64,000 nt of DNA from Acidihalobacter ferrooxydans (GCF_001975725.1 NZ_CP019434.1:2595524-2659523), one strand, 5' to 3'. Counted from the first letter of the stretch, positions 8,458-18,506 are shown. Program-made: numbers and translations. The notes: generated by a model not told the origin, from the sequence alone.

Positions 8458-9203
8458 GCACGCCTATGCGCATCCAGGTAATCAACCCCAACACCAGCAT
8501 CGAAATGACACGCCAGATCGGCGAGGTCGCGCGCGCCGCCATGAGCGCTGGCACCGAGATTAACGCTGTCTGCCCGGCACACGGGCCAGAGTCCATCGAA
8601 TCGCACGTTGATGAGGTCCTCGCCGGCGCCGCCGTGCTCGACCGCATCGCCGAGGGCGTCGCGGCCGGTTTCGATGCACACATCATCGCCTGCTTCGGCG
8701 ATCCGGCGCTGCTGGCCGCGCGCGAACTGGCGCGCGGTCCGGTGATCGGCATCGCCGAAGCCGCCATGCACGCCGCCACGCTGGTCGCCACGCGCTTTTC
8801 CATCGTCACCAGCCTCGGGCGCACCGCCATTCAGGCCGAGGAGCTGTTGCTACGCTACGGCTTCGAGCGTCACTGCCGGCGTATCCGGGCCGTCGACCTG
8901 CCGGTGCTGGAGCTGGCCGAAGAAGACGGCTGCTCGGCCGCCGAGCAGATCGCCAAGGAATGCCGCCGCGCGCGCGACGAGGACGCCATCGGCGCCATCG
9001 TGCTCGGCTGCGCCGGCATGGGCATGCATGCCGCGCCGCTGTCGGCCGAACTCGGCCTGCCGGTGATCGACGGCGTCGGCGTTGCCGTGCGCATGGCCGA
9101 GGCGCTGGTCGGCGCCGGCCTGTTCACCAGCAAGCACGGCGACCTTGCCGCGCCGCCGCCCAAGCACTACACCGGACGCTACGCACACTGGAGCGCCGCG
9201 TGA
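8454..9203 (+). CDS. Asp/Glu/hydantoin racemase family protein
   Basis: 249 residues of the cofactor-independent two-cysteine racemase family. RIQVINPNTS starts the first Rossmann-like half. The two expected catalytic cysteines appear in IIACFGDPAL and VLGCAGMG. The start overlaps the regulator's stop codon, and the end overlaps the GTG of the next gene. In this context it probably racemises allantoin (as HpxA/AllR-type racemases do) or a 5-substituted hydantoin, so that a stereospecific hydrolase can use both enantiomers. The exact substrate is inferred from the operon. Confidence 0.88.
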   Translation: MSTPMRIQVINPNTSIEMTRQIGEVARAAMSAGTEINAVCPAHGPESIESHVDEVLAGAAVLDRIAEGVAAGFDAHIIACFGDPALLAARELARGPVIGIAEAAMHAATLVATRFSIVTSLGRTAIQAEELLLRYGFERHCRRIRAVDLPVLELAEEDGCSAAEQIAKECRRARDEDAIGAIVLGCAGMGMHAAPLSAELGLPVIDGVGVAVRMAEALVGAGLFTSKHGDLAAPPPKHYTGRYAHWSAA

Positions 9204-10156
9204 GTGCGGACTACCCGCGCCCGCTGCGCGGCTACGGCGCGCATCCGCCGCAAGCCAACTGGCCCGGCAACGCCCGCATCGCCGTGCAGTTCGTGCTCAA
9301 TTACGAGGAAGGCAGCGAGCGCTGCGTGCTCGACGGCGATCCGCACGCCGAAATCTTCCTCTCCGAAATCGTCCAGGCGCCGGCCTATACCAACCGCCAC
9401 ATGAGCATGGAATCGCTGTACGAATACGGCTCGCGCGTCGGCGTCTGGCGCGTGCTGCGCGAGTTCGAGCGGCGCGGTCTGCCGCTCACGCTGTTCGGCG
9501 TCGCCAGGGCGCTGGAGCGCAACCCCGAAGTCGCCGCCGCCGTTGTCGAGCAGGGTCACGAAATCGCCAACCACGGTCTGCGCTGGCTGGACTACCAGAA
9601 CGTCGACATCGACACCGAACGCGCGCACCTGCGCGAATCCATCCAGATCATTGAACGGCTCACCGGCCAGCGCCCACTCGGTTGGTACACCGGCCGCGAC
9701 AGCCCCAACACACTGCGTCTGGTGACCGAGGAGGGCGGTTTCGAATACGACTCGGATTATTACGGCGACGAACTGCCGTTCTGGCAGGAGGTCACTATCA
9801 GCCGAGGTGAAACGCGCCCGCAGCTCATGATCCCCTACACGCTAGACGCCAACGACATGCGCTTCGCCACCGTGCAGGGCTTCAACACCGCCGAACACTT
9901 CTTCACCTACCTGCGAGACACCTTCGACACGCTTTACGCCGAAGGCGAAGAGACCCCGCGCATGATGTCCGTCGGCCTGCACTGCCGGCTGATCGGCAAG
10001 CCCGGCCGCATCCGCGCGCTACAGCGTTTTCTCGACCACATCGAGCAGCACGACCGCGTCTGGGTCGCCCGACGCATCGACATCGCCCGCCACTGGCGAC
10101 AACAGCACCCCTATCTGTCTGCCGCAACACCGCTCAGGAAAGAACGCACCGCATGA
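9200..10156 (+). CDS. puuE: PuuE-type allantoinase
   Basis: 318-residue NodB-fold allantoinase. The GTG at 9200 overlaps the racemase stop and is preferred to the long upstream extension, which is only the racemase gene read in another frame. Motifs: YPRPLRGYGAHPPQANWP, FVLNYEEGSE, GHEIANHGLRWLDY, YDSDYYGDELPFW, EETPRMMSVGLHCRLIGKPGR. It hydrolyses allantoin to allantoate in the cytoplasm; the following genes supply the next two steps, which makes allantoin the best-supported substrate for this copy among the four in the window. Confidence 0.88.
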   Translation: MSADYPRPLRGYGAHPPQANWPGNARIAVQFVLNYEEGSERCVLDGDPHAEIFLSEIVQAPAYTNRHMSMESLYEYGSRVGVWRVLREFERRGLPLTLFGVARALERNPEVAAAVVEQGHEIANHGLRWLDYQNVDIDTERAHLRESIQIIERLTGQRPLGWYTGRDSPNTLRLVTEEGGFEYDSDYYGDELPFWQEVTISRGETRPQLMIPYTLDANDMRFATVQGFNTAEHFFTYLRDTFDTLYAEGEETPRMMSVGLHCRLIGKPGRIRALQRFLDHIEQHDRVWVARRIDIARHWRQQHPYLSAATPLRKERTA

Positions 10157-11157
10157 CCAGCACACCCACCGCTCCTGCCTATACCGAACAATTCCCCAAC
10201 CTCGCCGACGCCTCGCTCGGTGCCGCCGTTCTCGCCGTGAGCGACGAATTTTTTGCCGCATGCGAGCGCCTGCTCGATCCGGCGCCACCGCGGTTTGAGG
10301 CCGGGCTGTACGACGACCACGGCAAATGGATGGACGGCTGGGAAACCCGCCGCCGCCGCGACAGCGGCCACGACTGGTGCGTGTTGCGCCTGGCCCTGCC
10401 CGGGGACATCGCCGGAATCGAGATCGACACACGCTTTTTCACCGGCAACGCGCCGACCGGCGCCATGCTCGAATGCACGCTGCTGCCGCCCGCCAGCGAT
10501 CCGGACGAGACCACTACCTGGCGCCCGCTGCTCGGCCTCACCCCGATCAAGGGCGACGACCGGCTATTCGTCGCGCTCGACACGGCCCAACCCTGCTCGC
10601 ATGTGCGCCTGCACATCTACCCCGACGGCGGTATCGCGCGTCTGCGGTTGTACGGCTCCGTGCGTCCACCCGAAGGCCTTGCGCCCGATGCCGAGCGCGA
10701 CTTGCTCGCCCTGACCAACGGCGGTCGCGCACTGGCCTGGAGCGATGCCCACTACGGCCACCCGCAGAACCTGCTGCGCCCCGGTCGGGGCGTGAACATG
10801 GGCGACGGCTGGGAAACCCGCCGCCGGCGTGAACCCGGCCACGACTGGTGCATACTCGCCCTCGGCGAGATCGGCATCGTCGAACGCATCGACGTGGATA
10901 CGTCGCATTTCAAGGGTAATTTCCCGGCCGCCTGCTCGATCCAGGCCGCGCGCCTAGACGGCATGCCCGACGCCGGCATCGTCACCCCCCAAAGCCTGTT
11001 CTGGAACACTCTGCTGCCCGAACAGCCGCTGCAGGCGGATGCCGTGCACACCTTCGCCGAACTCGCCGTGCCCGGCCCGATCACGCACCTGCGCTTCAAC
11101 ATCCACCCCGACGGCGGCGTCAGCCGGCTGCGTGCCTTCGGCCGCCCGCTGGTCTGA
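10153..11157 (+). CDS. alc: Allantoicase
   Basis: 334 residues with the tandem-repeat structure of allantoicase (allantoate to ureidoglycolate plus urea). The two halves each carry the block DGWETRRRR...GHDWC (residues about 58-75 and 218-235) followed by an IYPDGG or IHPDGG motif with a terminal RLR. The ATG overlaps the stop of puuE by four bases. Length agrees with bacterial allantoicases. The pathway therefore releases urea here rather than using the allantoate amidohydrolase route. Confidence 0.93.
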   Translation: MTSTPTAPAYTEQFPNLADASLGAAVLAVSDEFFAACERLLDPAPPRFEAGLYDDHGKWMDGWETRRRRDSGHDWCVLRLALPGDIAGIEIDTRFFTGNAPTGAMLECTLLPPASDPDETTTWRPLLGLTPIKGDDRLFVALDTAQPCSHVRLHIYPDGGIARLRLYGSVRPPEGLAPDAERDLLALTNGGRALAWSDAHYGHPQNLLRPGRGVNMGDGWETRRRREPGHDWCILALGEIGIVERIDVDTSHFKGNFPAACSIQAARLDGMPDAGIVTPQSLFWNTLLPEQPLQADAVHTFAELAVPGPITHLRFNIHPDGGVSRLRAFGRPLV

Positions 11158-11160
11158 CCG

Positions 11161-11664
11161 ATGCGAAAACTGCGCGCAGAACGTGTCAGCCGCGAAAGCT
11201 TCTCACCCTACGGCGACCTCATCGAAGCGGGCGGCGCTTACGTCGACACCATCAACGACGGCACCAGCCGGCGCTTCAACAACCTCAGTCGTATCCAACT
11301 GACAGAGCCCGATGCCCAGGCCTGCGTACATTTGTATCGCAGCACGGGGCGCCGGGGTGGCATCGAAGTCCGCCTCCTGGAACGCCACCCCTTCGGCAGC
11401 CAACTGTTCATGCCGCTGCAGGGGCAGACCTTCATCGCCGTCGTCGCCGCCGCGCGCGACATCCCCGCGCCCGAAGACGTGCGCGCCTATGTCATCGACG
11501 GCGGACGCGGAATCAACCTTGCACCCGGCGTCTGGCACCATCCGCTGATCTCCATGGCTGACGGCGATTACCTCGTTATCGAACGCGCCGATCCGAGCCG
11601 CAATCTGGAGGTACACACGCTAAGCGCATCCTTGCAGTTATCGCTTCGGGCCGAAGACGCCTGA
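11161..11664 (+). CDS. allA: Ureidoglycolate lyase
   Basis: 167-residue cupin-fold enzyme that splits ureidoglycolate into glyoxylate and urea. Conserved features are the N-terminal RVSRESFSPYGDLIE, RFNNLSRI, LERHPFGSQLFMPL and GVWHHPLI. It starts 3 bp after the allantoicase stop and ends the operon. With allantoinase and allantoicase it completes the ureide pathway. Confidence 0.93.
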   Translation: MRKLRAERVSRESFSPYGDLIEAGGAYVDTINDGTSRRFNNLSRIQLTEPDAQACVHLYRSTGRRGGIEVRLLERHPFGSQLFMPLQGQTFIAVVAAARDIPAPEDVRAYVIDGGRGINLAPGVWHHPLISMADGDYLVIERADPSRNLEVHTLSASLQLSLRAEDA

Positions 11665-11740
11665 GCACGGCGGATCAGTCGTCGGCCAATCGAAAAAATA
11701 CGCCGGGAAGAGAGCGCTTAAAGCCCGGCAAAATCCTCGC

Positions 11741-12397
11741 CTAACCACAGGCGCTGACCGACCCATGCAGCGCGAGACTGCCGGTCACCTGACCGATGTG
11801 ATCCAAGTCATGGCGGTCGAGGTAGGCGCGCAGCCCTGCGTTGATCCTGGCCAGAATCAACGGGTCGTAAAACAGGGCCGTGCCCACGCCCACCGCCGCC
11901 GCGCCGGCAATCAGGAACTCCAGGGCGTCCTCGGCCGAAGCGACGCCGCCCTGACCGATGATCGGCACGCCGTGCGCTTTGGCGACCTGATAGACCTGAT
12001 GCGTCTTGAGCACGGCGATCGGCTTGATCGCTGGACCCGACAAGCCGCCCTGGTTGTTACCGATATGCGGCACCCGCCGCTCGATGTCGATGGCCATGCC
12101 CATCAAAGTGTTGATGACGGCAAAGCCATCGGTGCCGGCCTCGATGCAGCGCCGTGCGTTCTCGGCGATGTCGGTCTGATTGGGTGACAGTTTGGTGATG
12201 ATCGGCTTGGCCGTTACCGCGCGACAGGCTTCGACCACCCGCGCTGACATGTCGGGATCATTACCGAAGGCGACGCCGCCTTCCTTGACATTCGGGCAGG
12301 AGATGTTGATCTCGATGGCATCGATGGGCGAGTCGTCGAAAATCCGCGTGACTTCGATATACGGGGAAGGTGCGTCACTAGAGTCGCTTCTTGGGCG
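11741..12397 (-). pseudogene. Dihydroorotate dehydrogenase-like protein, N-terminus lost
   Basis: About 200 residues of a class 1 DHODH/PreA-type FMN enzyme. Recognisable blocks, reading from the broken end, are DAPSPYIEVTRIF, IEINISCPNVKEGG (conserved INISCPN loop), KLSPNQTD, VINTLMGMAIDI, GGLSGPAIKP and IIGQGGVASAEDA. The frame stays open beyond the internal ATG at 12250 back to about 12397, then family similarity stops some 70 bp before an IS3 element. The first 100 or so residues are missing, so it is probably non-functional. A pyrimidine or hydantoin oxidoreductase role fits the neighbourhood but cannot be assigned. Confidence 0.8.
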
Positions 12398-12519
12398 CTA
12401 CTATGCATGCAGCTATTTTGCCATCACATCAACTCTGCCCATCGCCCAGTCGCACAACAAATACTGAAGTGAACCGCCCCGGGTTTTGCGGAGGCTCCAA
12501 CACTTGAGAGAATGGAGCC

Positions 12520-12843
12520 ATGAACAAAGCCAAGAAGTATTCCCCTGAGGTACGTGAGCGTGCGGTGCGTTTGGTGCAGGAGCGCCGTGGCGAGTATCCC
12601 TCGTTGTGGTCGGCGGTGGAGTCGATTGCGCCGAAGATCGGCTGTTCGGCCAACACCCTGCATGAATGGGTCAAGCGTGTAGAAATCGATGCTGGGGCGC
12701 GCCCGGGCACGACCACAGCCGAAGCCCAGCGCATCAAGGAGCTGGAGCGCGAGAACAAGGAGTTGCGCCGGGCCAATGAGATCCTGCGCACGGCCAGCGC
12801 TTTTTTCGCCCAGGCGGAGCTCGACCGCAAGCTCAAGTCGTAA
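12520..12843 (+). CDS. IS3-family transposase OrfA
   Basis: 107 residues: a helix-turn-helix ([29 protein letters not shown]) and a C-terminal leucine-zipper-like helix ([19 protein letters not shown]). The 3' part contains a T6 run near 12800 that could serve as a -1 frameshift site. Confidence 0.92.
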   Translation: MNKAKKYSPEVRERAVRLVQERRGEYPSLWSAVESIAPKIGCSANTLHEWVKRVEIDAGARPGTTTAEAQRIKELERENKELRRANEILRTASAFFAQAELDRKLKS

Positions 12844-13751
12844 GCCGCTACGCGTACATCGATCAACATCGCGACGCCTTTGGGGTCGAGCCGATCTGCC
12901 GTGTGTTGCAGATCGCCCCGTCGGCGTATCGACGTCATGCCGCAAGGCGGCGCAGCCCTGCGTTGCGCAGCGCCCGGGATCGACGTGATGAGACACTGCT
13001 GCCCGAGATCGAGCGCGTGTGGCAGGCCAACCAGCAGGTCTACGGTGCCGTGAAGGTCTGGAAGCAGCTCCGGCGCGAAGGCATTGCTGTGGCCCGCTGC
13101 ACGGTCGAGCGGCTGATGCGCCGCCAGGGCCTGCGCGGCGTCATTCGCGGCAAGGCGGTGCGCACCACGATCAGCAACCCCGCGGCTCCGTGTCCCCTGG
13201 ATCGGGTCAACCGCCAGTTCACGGCCGAGCGGCCCAACCCGCTGTGGGTCTCCGACTTCACCTACGTCTCGACTTGGCAGGGCTGGGTGTATGTCGCCTT
13301 CGTCATCGACGTGTTTGCCCGTTATATCGTCGGCTGGCGCGTGAGCCGCACGATGACCACGGACTTCGTGCTCGATGCGCTGGAGCAGGCCCTCTACGCC
13401 CGTCAGCCCGAACGCGACGCCTTGATCCACCACAGCGACAAAGGGTCTCAATATGTCAGCATCCGTTACACCGAACGACTCCAGGAGGCCGGTATCGAAC
13501 CCTCCGTCGGCAGCACAGGCGACAGTTACGACAATGCTCTGGCCGAAACGATCAACGGCCTGTACAAGGCCGAAATCATCCATCGGCGTGGCCCCTGGAA
13601 ATCCGCCGATGCCGTCGAGTGGGCCACCTTGGAATGGGTGTCCTGGTTCAACAACCAACGCCTGATGGAACCCCTGGGCTATATCCCGCCCGCAGAAGCT
13701 GAGGCACACTACTACCGGCAACTCAGGCAGCCAGCCTCCGTTGCCGCTTAA
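12840..13751 (+). CDS. IS3-family transposase OrfB
   Basis: Integrase half in the -1 frame relative to OrfA. The frame is open from 12840 ([14 protein letters not shown]), whereas the first conventional start is only at 12903, so frameshift expression is likely. HTH_21 ([14 protein letters not shown]) and rve core with D in WVSDFTYV, D in [11 protein letters not shown] and E in [14 protein letters not shown]. Intact, so the element may be autonomous. Confidence 0.92.
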   Translation, partial: VSRYAYIDQHRDAFGVEPICRVLQIAPSAYRRHAARRRSPALRSARDRRDETLLPEIERVWQANQQVYGAVKVWKQLRREGIAVARCTVERLMRRQGLRGVIRGKAVRTTISNPAAPCPLDRVNRQFTAERPNPLWVSDFTYVSTWQGWVYVAFVIDVFARYIVGWRVSRTMTTDFVLDALEQALYARQPERDALIHHSDKGSQYVSIRYTERLQEAGIEPSVGSTGDSYDNALAETINGLYKAEIIHRRGPWKSADAVEWATLEWVSWFNNQRLMEPLGYIPPAEAEAHYYRQLRQPASVAA

Positions 13752-13886
13752 CTTCAACCAAACAGCCTCCGCGTTTCCCGGGGCGGTTCACCTTGCGAAC
13801 AATGGCGATGGTGCTCAAAGCATCCATCGCCGATTAATGAACAGATCCTACTTATCATTATAGGCCAGACCAACAGGTTCTCTTAC

Positions 13887-15194
13887 TCATACGAGAACTT
13901 TTTTGGTGTAATCGATCAATAGGGTAGAACAGATAAAAAGGCCGACACCTGCAGCGGCAAACAACATAATTCCTAGGTAAAAGGAGCCAGTGGTCTGCAC
14001 AATAAAACCTACGGCTATAGGCACGCCAATACCCGCCACGTTGCCGCCTAGATTCATTACACCACCGAGGGCACCCACCCGATCATGAGTCGCTATAATC
14101 GAGGGTAGGCTCCAATAAAGACCACACCAGCGCAGAAAAAAAAGGGTGCTGGAAAGCAACCCGATAATTACCATTGGGTTCTTGACCTCAGCAACGCTAA
14201 AGATAGATATCGAAGCAATGAGCGACGCGAAACCAAACATGACGCGCAAAACATTGCCCTCTGAGGCACCAGTTGCTTTCCATCGATCTGCTAGCCATCC
14301 GCCCACCAATTCACCGATGAACCCTGAGAAAAACATGATAAATATGGCGCCACCAATCTGTTTAATGTCTAACCCCTGTACTTCTGATAGATAAGTTGGC
14401 ATCCATGTGAGAAGGCCATAGAATAAAACGTTGAAACACAACCATCCAAAGAACATGCCCCAAACCGAACGATAGCGGAAAATCTCGATAAATTTGCTGT
14501 TGCCCCCCCTCGGTTCAAGCGCCCTTTCTTTAGCATGGCTGTCCTCTATGTGCGAAATTTCTACCGAATTTACTCCTGGGTGTTCACTAGGATTGTTGCG
14601 TATGAAACGCCAGGCGAAGTAACCCACGATCATAGTGCCAACGCCAGCTAGCACAAAAGACAGCCTCCATGAGCCAAGGTAAGCAATCAGGCCAGCTATT
14701 ATGATCCCGCCGAGAGCCGAGCCAAGTGGCGCACCGCCATCTAGCAGAGTAGCTCCCCGCCCGCGTTCGTTCTTCGTCATCCATAAGCTGTTAAGCTTGC
14801 CTCCTGCTGGGTAGATGGGAGCTTCTGCGGTGCCTAGTCCGAGCCGGGCAATTAAAAGTCCACTCCAGCCGATCGAAGCTGCAGCAAGGGCTTGAAACAA
14901 TCCCCAACCAACAGTTGCTCCTGCGATCACGACGCGAGGCCCATAGCGATCGGCTAACATGCCTCCCGGAATTTGCATGAGGGCGTAAGTCCAGAAGAAA
15001 GAACTTAGCAACAAGCCTTCTATTGCGGGTCCAATATGGAATTCTTTTGAGATCAACGGCATTGCTACAGATAGTGACGCGCGGTCAATGTAATTGATCG
15101 TAATCAACAGTAGTAGCAACCAAAATATTTTCCACCTTACACTCGTTGAAGCTACATCTTGAATAGTTGTGCTCTTTGCTATGTATTTTTCCAT
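13887..15194 (-). CDS. MFS transporter, anion:cation symporter (ACS) type
   Basis: 435-residue, 12-helix major facilitator. The ATG at 15194 has AAGGAAA upstream and is preferred over 15233. Signature stretches: WLLLLLITINYIDRASLSVAMPLI in helix 1, GGMLADRYGPR in loop 2-3 and LGTAEAPIYPAGGKLNSLW, all typical of sugar-acid/phthalate/glucarate-type symporters. It lies directly downstream of the frameshifted racemase-family gene on the same strand, so it may import that enzyme's substrate, perhaps an organic acid such as a malonate or maleate derivative. Substrate unknown. Confidence 0.88.
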   Translation of the reverse strand: MEKYIAKSTTIQDVASTSVRWKIFWLLLLLITINYIDRASLSVAMPLISKEFHIGPAIEGLLLSSFFWTYALMQIPGGMLADRYGPRVVIAGATVGWGLFQALAAASIGWSGLLIARLGLGTAEAPIYPAGGKLNSLWMTKNERGRGATLLDGGAPLGSALGGIIIAGLIAYLGSWRLSFVLAGVGTMIVGYFAWRFIRNNPSEHPGVNSVEISHIEDSHAKERALEPRGGNSKFIEIFRYRSVWGMFFGWLCFNVLFYGLLTWMPTYLSEVQGLDIKQIGGAIFIMFFSGFIGELVGGWLADRWKATGASEGNVLRVMFGFASLIASISIFSVAEVKNPMVIIGLLSSTLFFLRWCGLYWSLPSIIATHDRVGALGGVMNLGGNVAGIGVPIAVGFIVQTTGSFYLGIMLFAAAGVGLFICSTLLIDYTKKVLV

Positions 15195-15204
15195 TTTCGT
15201 TTCC

Positions 15205-16040
15205 TTAAAATGAACAATCACAAAAAAACCCATTAAGCGCTATGGGAAATTGCCGGCGACTTAATGAGAACTCACGAATCAGAGATTTAAATACCGAAAA
15301 TAATCCACCGCATGATGTTACTGAAGTGATACTCATATTTGCCAAACGCAGCACTTTCCTAACGAATGAGATCACGCTGTCGAATTCTGGAATGTTCAGT
15401 TCACGCTCTAAGAGGGGGCAACACATGCGCCACGCAGCTTAGAACACAAGATGGTTATAGCTTTTAGTTTCGCAGCGGCCATATAGCGATCAACCACTTC
15501 AATATAAGTTTCATCATAATTGGAGAAGGAAAAACCACCCCTATCTCCGAAACTTTTCTCGGCTGCCACGTCGTATTCAACTGCTGTTGTATGGTTTTCT
15601 AGGATTTGCGTTTGAACGGCATTTGTATGGTGTGTGACTAGAACTATACGTCGTACGCCAAAGTGTGTGAGTAAATCGTTAAGGGCAAGCACACTCGTAC
15701 AGGCATGGGTACTTATCCTTTTTCTTAAAATATCACAAATAACAAGAACATATTCTGACCTCAACAAGCATGCTGAGGAGCCATGCCAGTCGATAACCTC
15801 TACGTGCGCGTCCGTTAGTAAACGAGCTTCTACGAGGCTGGAGTGGACGGATTTGAATTGATTCAAATCCGTGGAATTAAATGAGATTTGTATTACTAGA
15901 AAGCGTGAAAAATGAGCTGACACCCAAGGAAATAACGGAGTGAGTATCTGACTCGACAATGGCTCAAGGATCGTATTATACGTGGGCGTAAGCTTTCCGA
16001 TTAGCGTGTTATGGTCCACCGGACTCCTCGCGAAAGACAT
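15205..16040 (-). pseudogene. Asp/Glu racemase / arylmalonate decarboxylase / maleate isomerase family, frameshifted
   Basis: From the ATG at 16040 the frame shows the family start IGKLTPTYNTILEPL, VSAHFSRF, EARLLTDAHVEVIDWHGSSA, CTSVLALNDLL-FGVRRIVLVT and AITILCSKLRGA, then hits a stop at 15408. Another frame at 15426 continues with LLERELNIPEFDSV, the expected C-terminal block of the same family (normally -LE.ELGIPVLDSV). One frameshift near 15410-15420 therefore splits a single gene. It may be a real null mutation or a sequencing error. The gene is followed by the MFS gene on the same strand. Confidence 0.75.
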
Positions 16041-16214
16041 GGGCCTAGATGCGAGATTGCATCTTTCTTGCCAGTATTCGTAAGCAAGCAATGATCGCGC
16101 CAAATATTATTATTAATACTATACTATGTAACTGATTGATTACTAACAAGTTTTAATTACTTGTGTATTTTTGTACCATTGAAAGCGCCCTTGTCTTGGG
16201 CGTCTGTGCTTCGT

Positions 16215-17078
16215 TGTAGTGCGCAAAATACAGCTTGCTCATTAACCTCGACAAGACGGTCTCCGGTTGCTGGGGTGAACCGCCCGTCATTGTCCATGCT
16301 CAAATGAATGTTCTGATCGGTATGAACCGCAGCGTCGATCGCCTTGAGGAAAGGCAGGAACTTGGCGCTGCGATGACGCTGCTTGAGCTGTCCGATGACT
16401 TTGCCCGTGACGACGTCCAGTGCGGCGAACAGGGATGTGGCGCCATGGCGCTGATAGTCGTGGGTGCCGGTTGCCGGCTTGCCGAAGGTCAGCGGCAGGC
16501 CCGGTTGCGTGCGATTGAGCGCCTGAATCTGACTCTTCTCATCCACGCACAGCACCAGCGCACGATCGGGCGGCGCCAGATACAGCCCCACCACGTCACG
16601 GACCTTGTCCACGAAGTACGGATCGGTGGAAAGCTAGAACGTCTCCTGCAAGTGCGACTTGAGCCCGAAGGCATGCCAGATGCGCTGCACGGTCGCCGGC
16701 GAGACCCCGGTTTCCCGGCTCACCGTGCGCACGCTCCAGTGCGTGGCGTTGTCCGGCTTGCTCTGGCGCACCTTGTCCACGATCGCTTGGACTTGCGCAT
16801 CGTCCACCGTGCGCGGACGTCCTGCGCGTGGCACATCGGTCAAACCGGCCATCCGGTACGCCGCATAGCGGCGTTGCCACTTGGAAACCGTCTGGATCGT
16901 CGTCTGCAAACGCTCGGCGATGACTGTGCCCGATTGACCTTCGGTGCAGCCCCAGCACGATCCGGATGCGCAGCTTCTCGTCCACGGTGGCTTTGCGAAC
17001 CCGCAGGCGTGCCTTCAGTTCGGCGTGCTCCGCATCCGTGATCTGTCGCTTTGTAACGGGGCGTCCGGGACGGGCCAT
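16215..17078 (-). pseudogene. Degenerate IS630-family transposase
   Basis: Pieces of one IS630 transposase lie in three frames: an N-terminal MARPGRPVTKRQITDAEH part, a middle HTH part (ATHWSVRTVSRETGVSPATVQRIWHAFGLK) and a catalytic part (LVLCVDEKSQIQALNRTQPGLPL, HGATSLFAALDVV). The last conserved Asp region reads HLSMDNDG and then collapses. Frameshifts and a missing C-terminus make it dead. It is related to, but much diverged from, the intact IS630 copy directly to its right. Confidence 0.85.
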
Positions 17079-17158
17079 CGATGTGGTGTCCATGACAAGG
17101 TAACTCTTCGACAATCCCCGCTTACAATAATTCTGTTTACTTGTGAGACACCACACTA

Positions 17159-18321
17159 GTGTAGTGCGTCGCATTTAACGGCTCTTATAAGGTATGCTCA
17201 GGTCTGGTGTAGTGCGTCACACAGACTGGAGAAAAGCAATGCGGGTTGCCCCCCAAATTACATTGAGCGAGGAAACGCAAAAGCAGCTTGAGCAACTGGC
17301 TCGATCCAACACGGTCAGCGTGAGAGAGGCGCGGCGGGCCTCCATCATCCTGCTCGCAGCTCAGGGAAAGACGAACCACGAAATTGCCGATGCGCTGGGT
17401 ATAGGTCGCATGCAGGTGGGGCGCTGGCGTCATCGTTACATTAACGAAGGCTGGGAGGCTGTGGCGCAAGACCGGCCACGCGGAGGTCGGGCAAGCCGTG
17501 TAGATAGCCAGGAAATCGTCCGACTGACGACCCGGACCAAGCCCGTTAACGCCACTCATTGGAGTACAAGGCAACTGGCGGAGGTTGCCGGTGTCAGTGC
17601 GTCAACGATTCGGCGAATTTGGCAAGCACACGGACTCAAACCGCACCGCATTAAAACCTTCAAGGTCTCTCGTGATCCCAAGTTTGTCGAAAAACTCGAA
17701 GACATAGTGGGGCTGTATCTCAGTCCCCCAGAGCATGCTCTGGTCCTGTGTTGTGATGAGAAAAGCCAAGTCCAGGCACTGGATCGCACACAACCGGGTT
17801 TGCCATTAAAAAAAGGTCGCGCCCAGACCATGACCCACGACTACAAACGCCATGGCACGACAACCCTGTTTGCGGCATTAAACGTGCTGAATGGTCAGGT
17901 GATCGGGCAGTGCCAACAGCGCCACACTCATGCGCAATGGCTAAAGTTCTTGCGTCAAATTGATCGGGAGACCCCAAAAAAGAAGGACTTACACCTGATC
18001 TGCGATAACTATGCAACTCACAAACACCCGAAAGTGCGTGAGTGGCTGGAAAAGCATCCTCGATTCCACATGCATTTCACGCCGACCTCGGCCTCGTGGC
18101 TGAATAGGGTGGAACGTTTTTTCCGCGATCTGACGACTCAACGGTTGCGTCGAGGCGTGTTTAGCAGCGTCCCCGAACTGATCGAAAGCATCAATACTTA
18201 CATCGAACAGCACAATCAAAACCCGAAGCCGTTCATATGGACGGCCAAGGCCAAAGACATTCTGGAAAAGGTGGTTCGGGCTAATCGAAAGTTAAGCTCC
18301 AAACAGAATGACGCACTACAC
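17159..18321 (+). mobile_element. IS630-family insertion sequence (1163 bp)
   Basis: Inverted ends GTGTAGTGCGTC (17159-17170 and its complement at 18310-18321) are each flanked by TA (17157-17158 and 18322-18323), the usual IS630/Tc1-mariner target duplication. A second copy of the terminal motif lies inside the left end at 17207-17218. It encodes one intact transposase. Confidence 0.93.
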
Positions 18322-18324
18322 TAG
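17239..18324 (+). CDS. IS630-family transposase
   Basis: 361 residues from the ATG at 17239 (MRVAPQITLSEE). An upstream start at 17194 would lie in the terminal repeat region. Helix-turn-helix domain (TNHEIADALGIGRMQVGRWRHRY), second HTH (THWSTRQLAEVAGVSASTIRRIW), then a DDE core: CCDEKSQVQALDRTQPGLPL, DLHLICDNYATHKHPKV and WLNRVERFF. Its last sense codon CAC is the end of the terminal inverted repeat, and the stop TAG is made by the TA target duplication plus the next flanking G. Confidence 0.95.
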   Translation: MRVAPQITLSEETQKQLEQLARSNTVSVREARRASIILLAAQGKTNHEIADALGIGRMQVGRWRHRYINEGWEAVAQDRPRGGRASRVDSQEIVRLTTRTKPVNATHWSTRQLAEVAGVSASTIRRIWQAHGLKPHRIKTFKVSRDPKFVEKLEDIVGLYLSPPEHALVLCCDEKSQVQALDRTQPGLPLKKGRAQTMTHDYKRHGTTTLFAALNVLNGQVIGQCQQRHTHAQWLKFLRQIDRETPKKKDLHLICDNYATHKHPKVREWLEKHPRFHMHFTPTSASWLNRVERFFRDLTTQRLRRGVFSSVPELIESINTYIEQHNQNPKPFIWTAKAKDILEKVVRANRKLSSKQNDALH

Positions 18325-18400
18325 GAAGTGCGTGCGGTACGTCTGAGTACAAGAGCGCCGTGACGAGCGCCCCTCGCTGTGGCCGGCGGTCGAGTCGAAT
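18325..18400 (+). pseudogene. Small IS3 OrfA remnant
   Basis: Two out-of-phase pieces resemble residues about 6-30 of the IS3 OrfA at 12520 (EVRAVRL, then ERPSLWPAVES against VRERAVRL and [11 protein letters not shown]). This is a short scar of an earlier IS3 insertion at the right border of the IS630 element. Nothing else coding is seen between 18400 and the TRAP gene. Confidence 0.55.
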
Positions 18401-18506
18401 CGGTTCAGAAGCTCCCAACAGCATGAAACATTGCACTAGCCGCCATAGTTTCCCTCCGCCATTCATAGAGTTTAGAAGTTCTTCTTGGGAATCCAATGCA
18501 GGCACT

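Larger units (their letters stand above)
12470..13790 (+). mobile_element. IS3-family insertion sequence (1321 bp)
   Basis: Ends carry the inverted repeat TGAACCGCCCCGGG, and the element encodes OrfA and OrfB. No matching 3-bp flank is visible (AAG on the left, CCT on the right), so one or both junctions have probably been rearranged since insertion, consistent with the truncated DHODH-like gene on its left. Confidence 0.9.

Noticed and set aside
12429-13757. 442-codon minus-strand frame across the IS3 element
   Set aside because: It is the reverse of OrfA and OrfB, with no family features.
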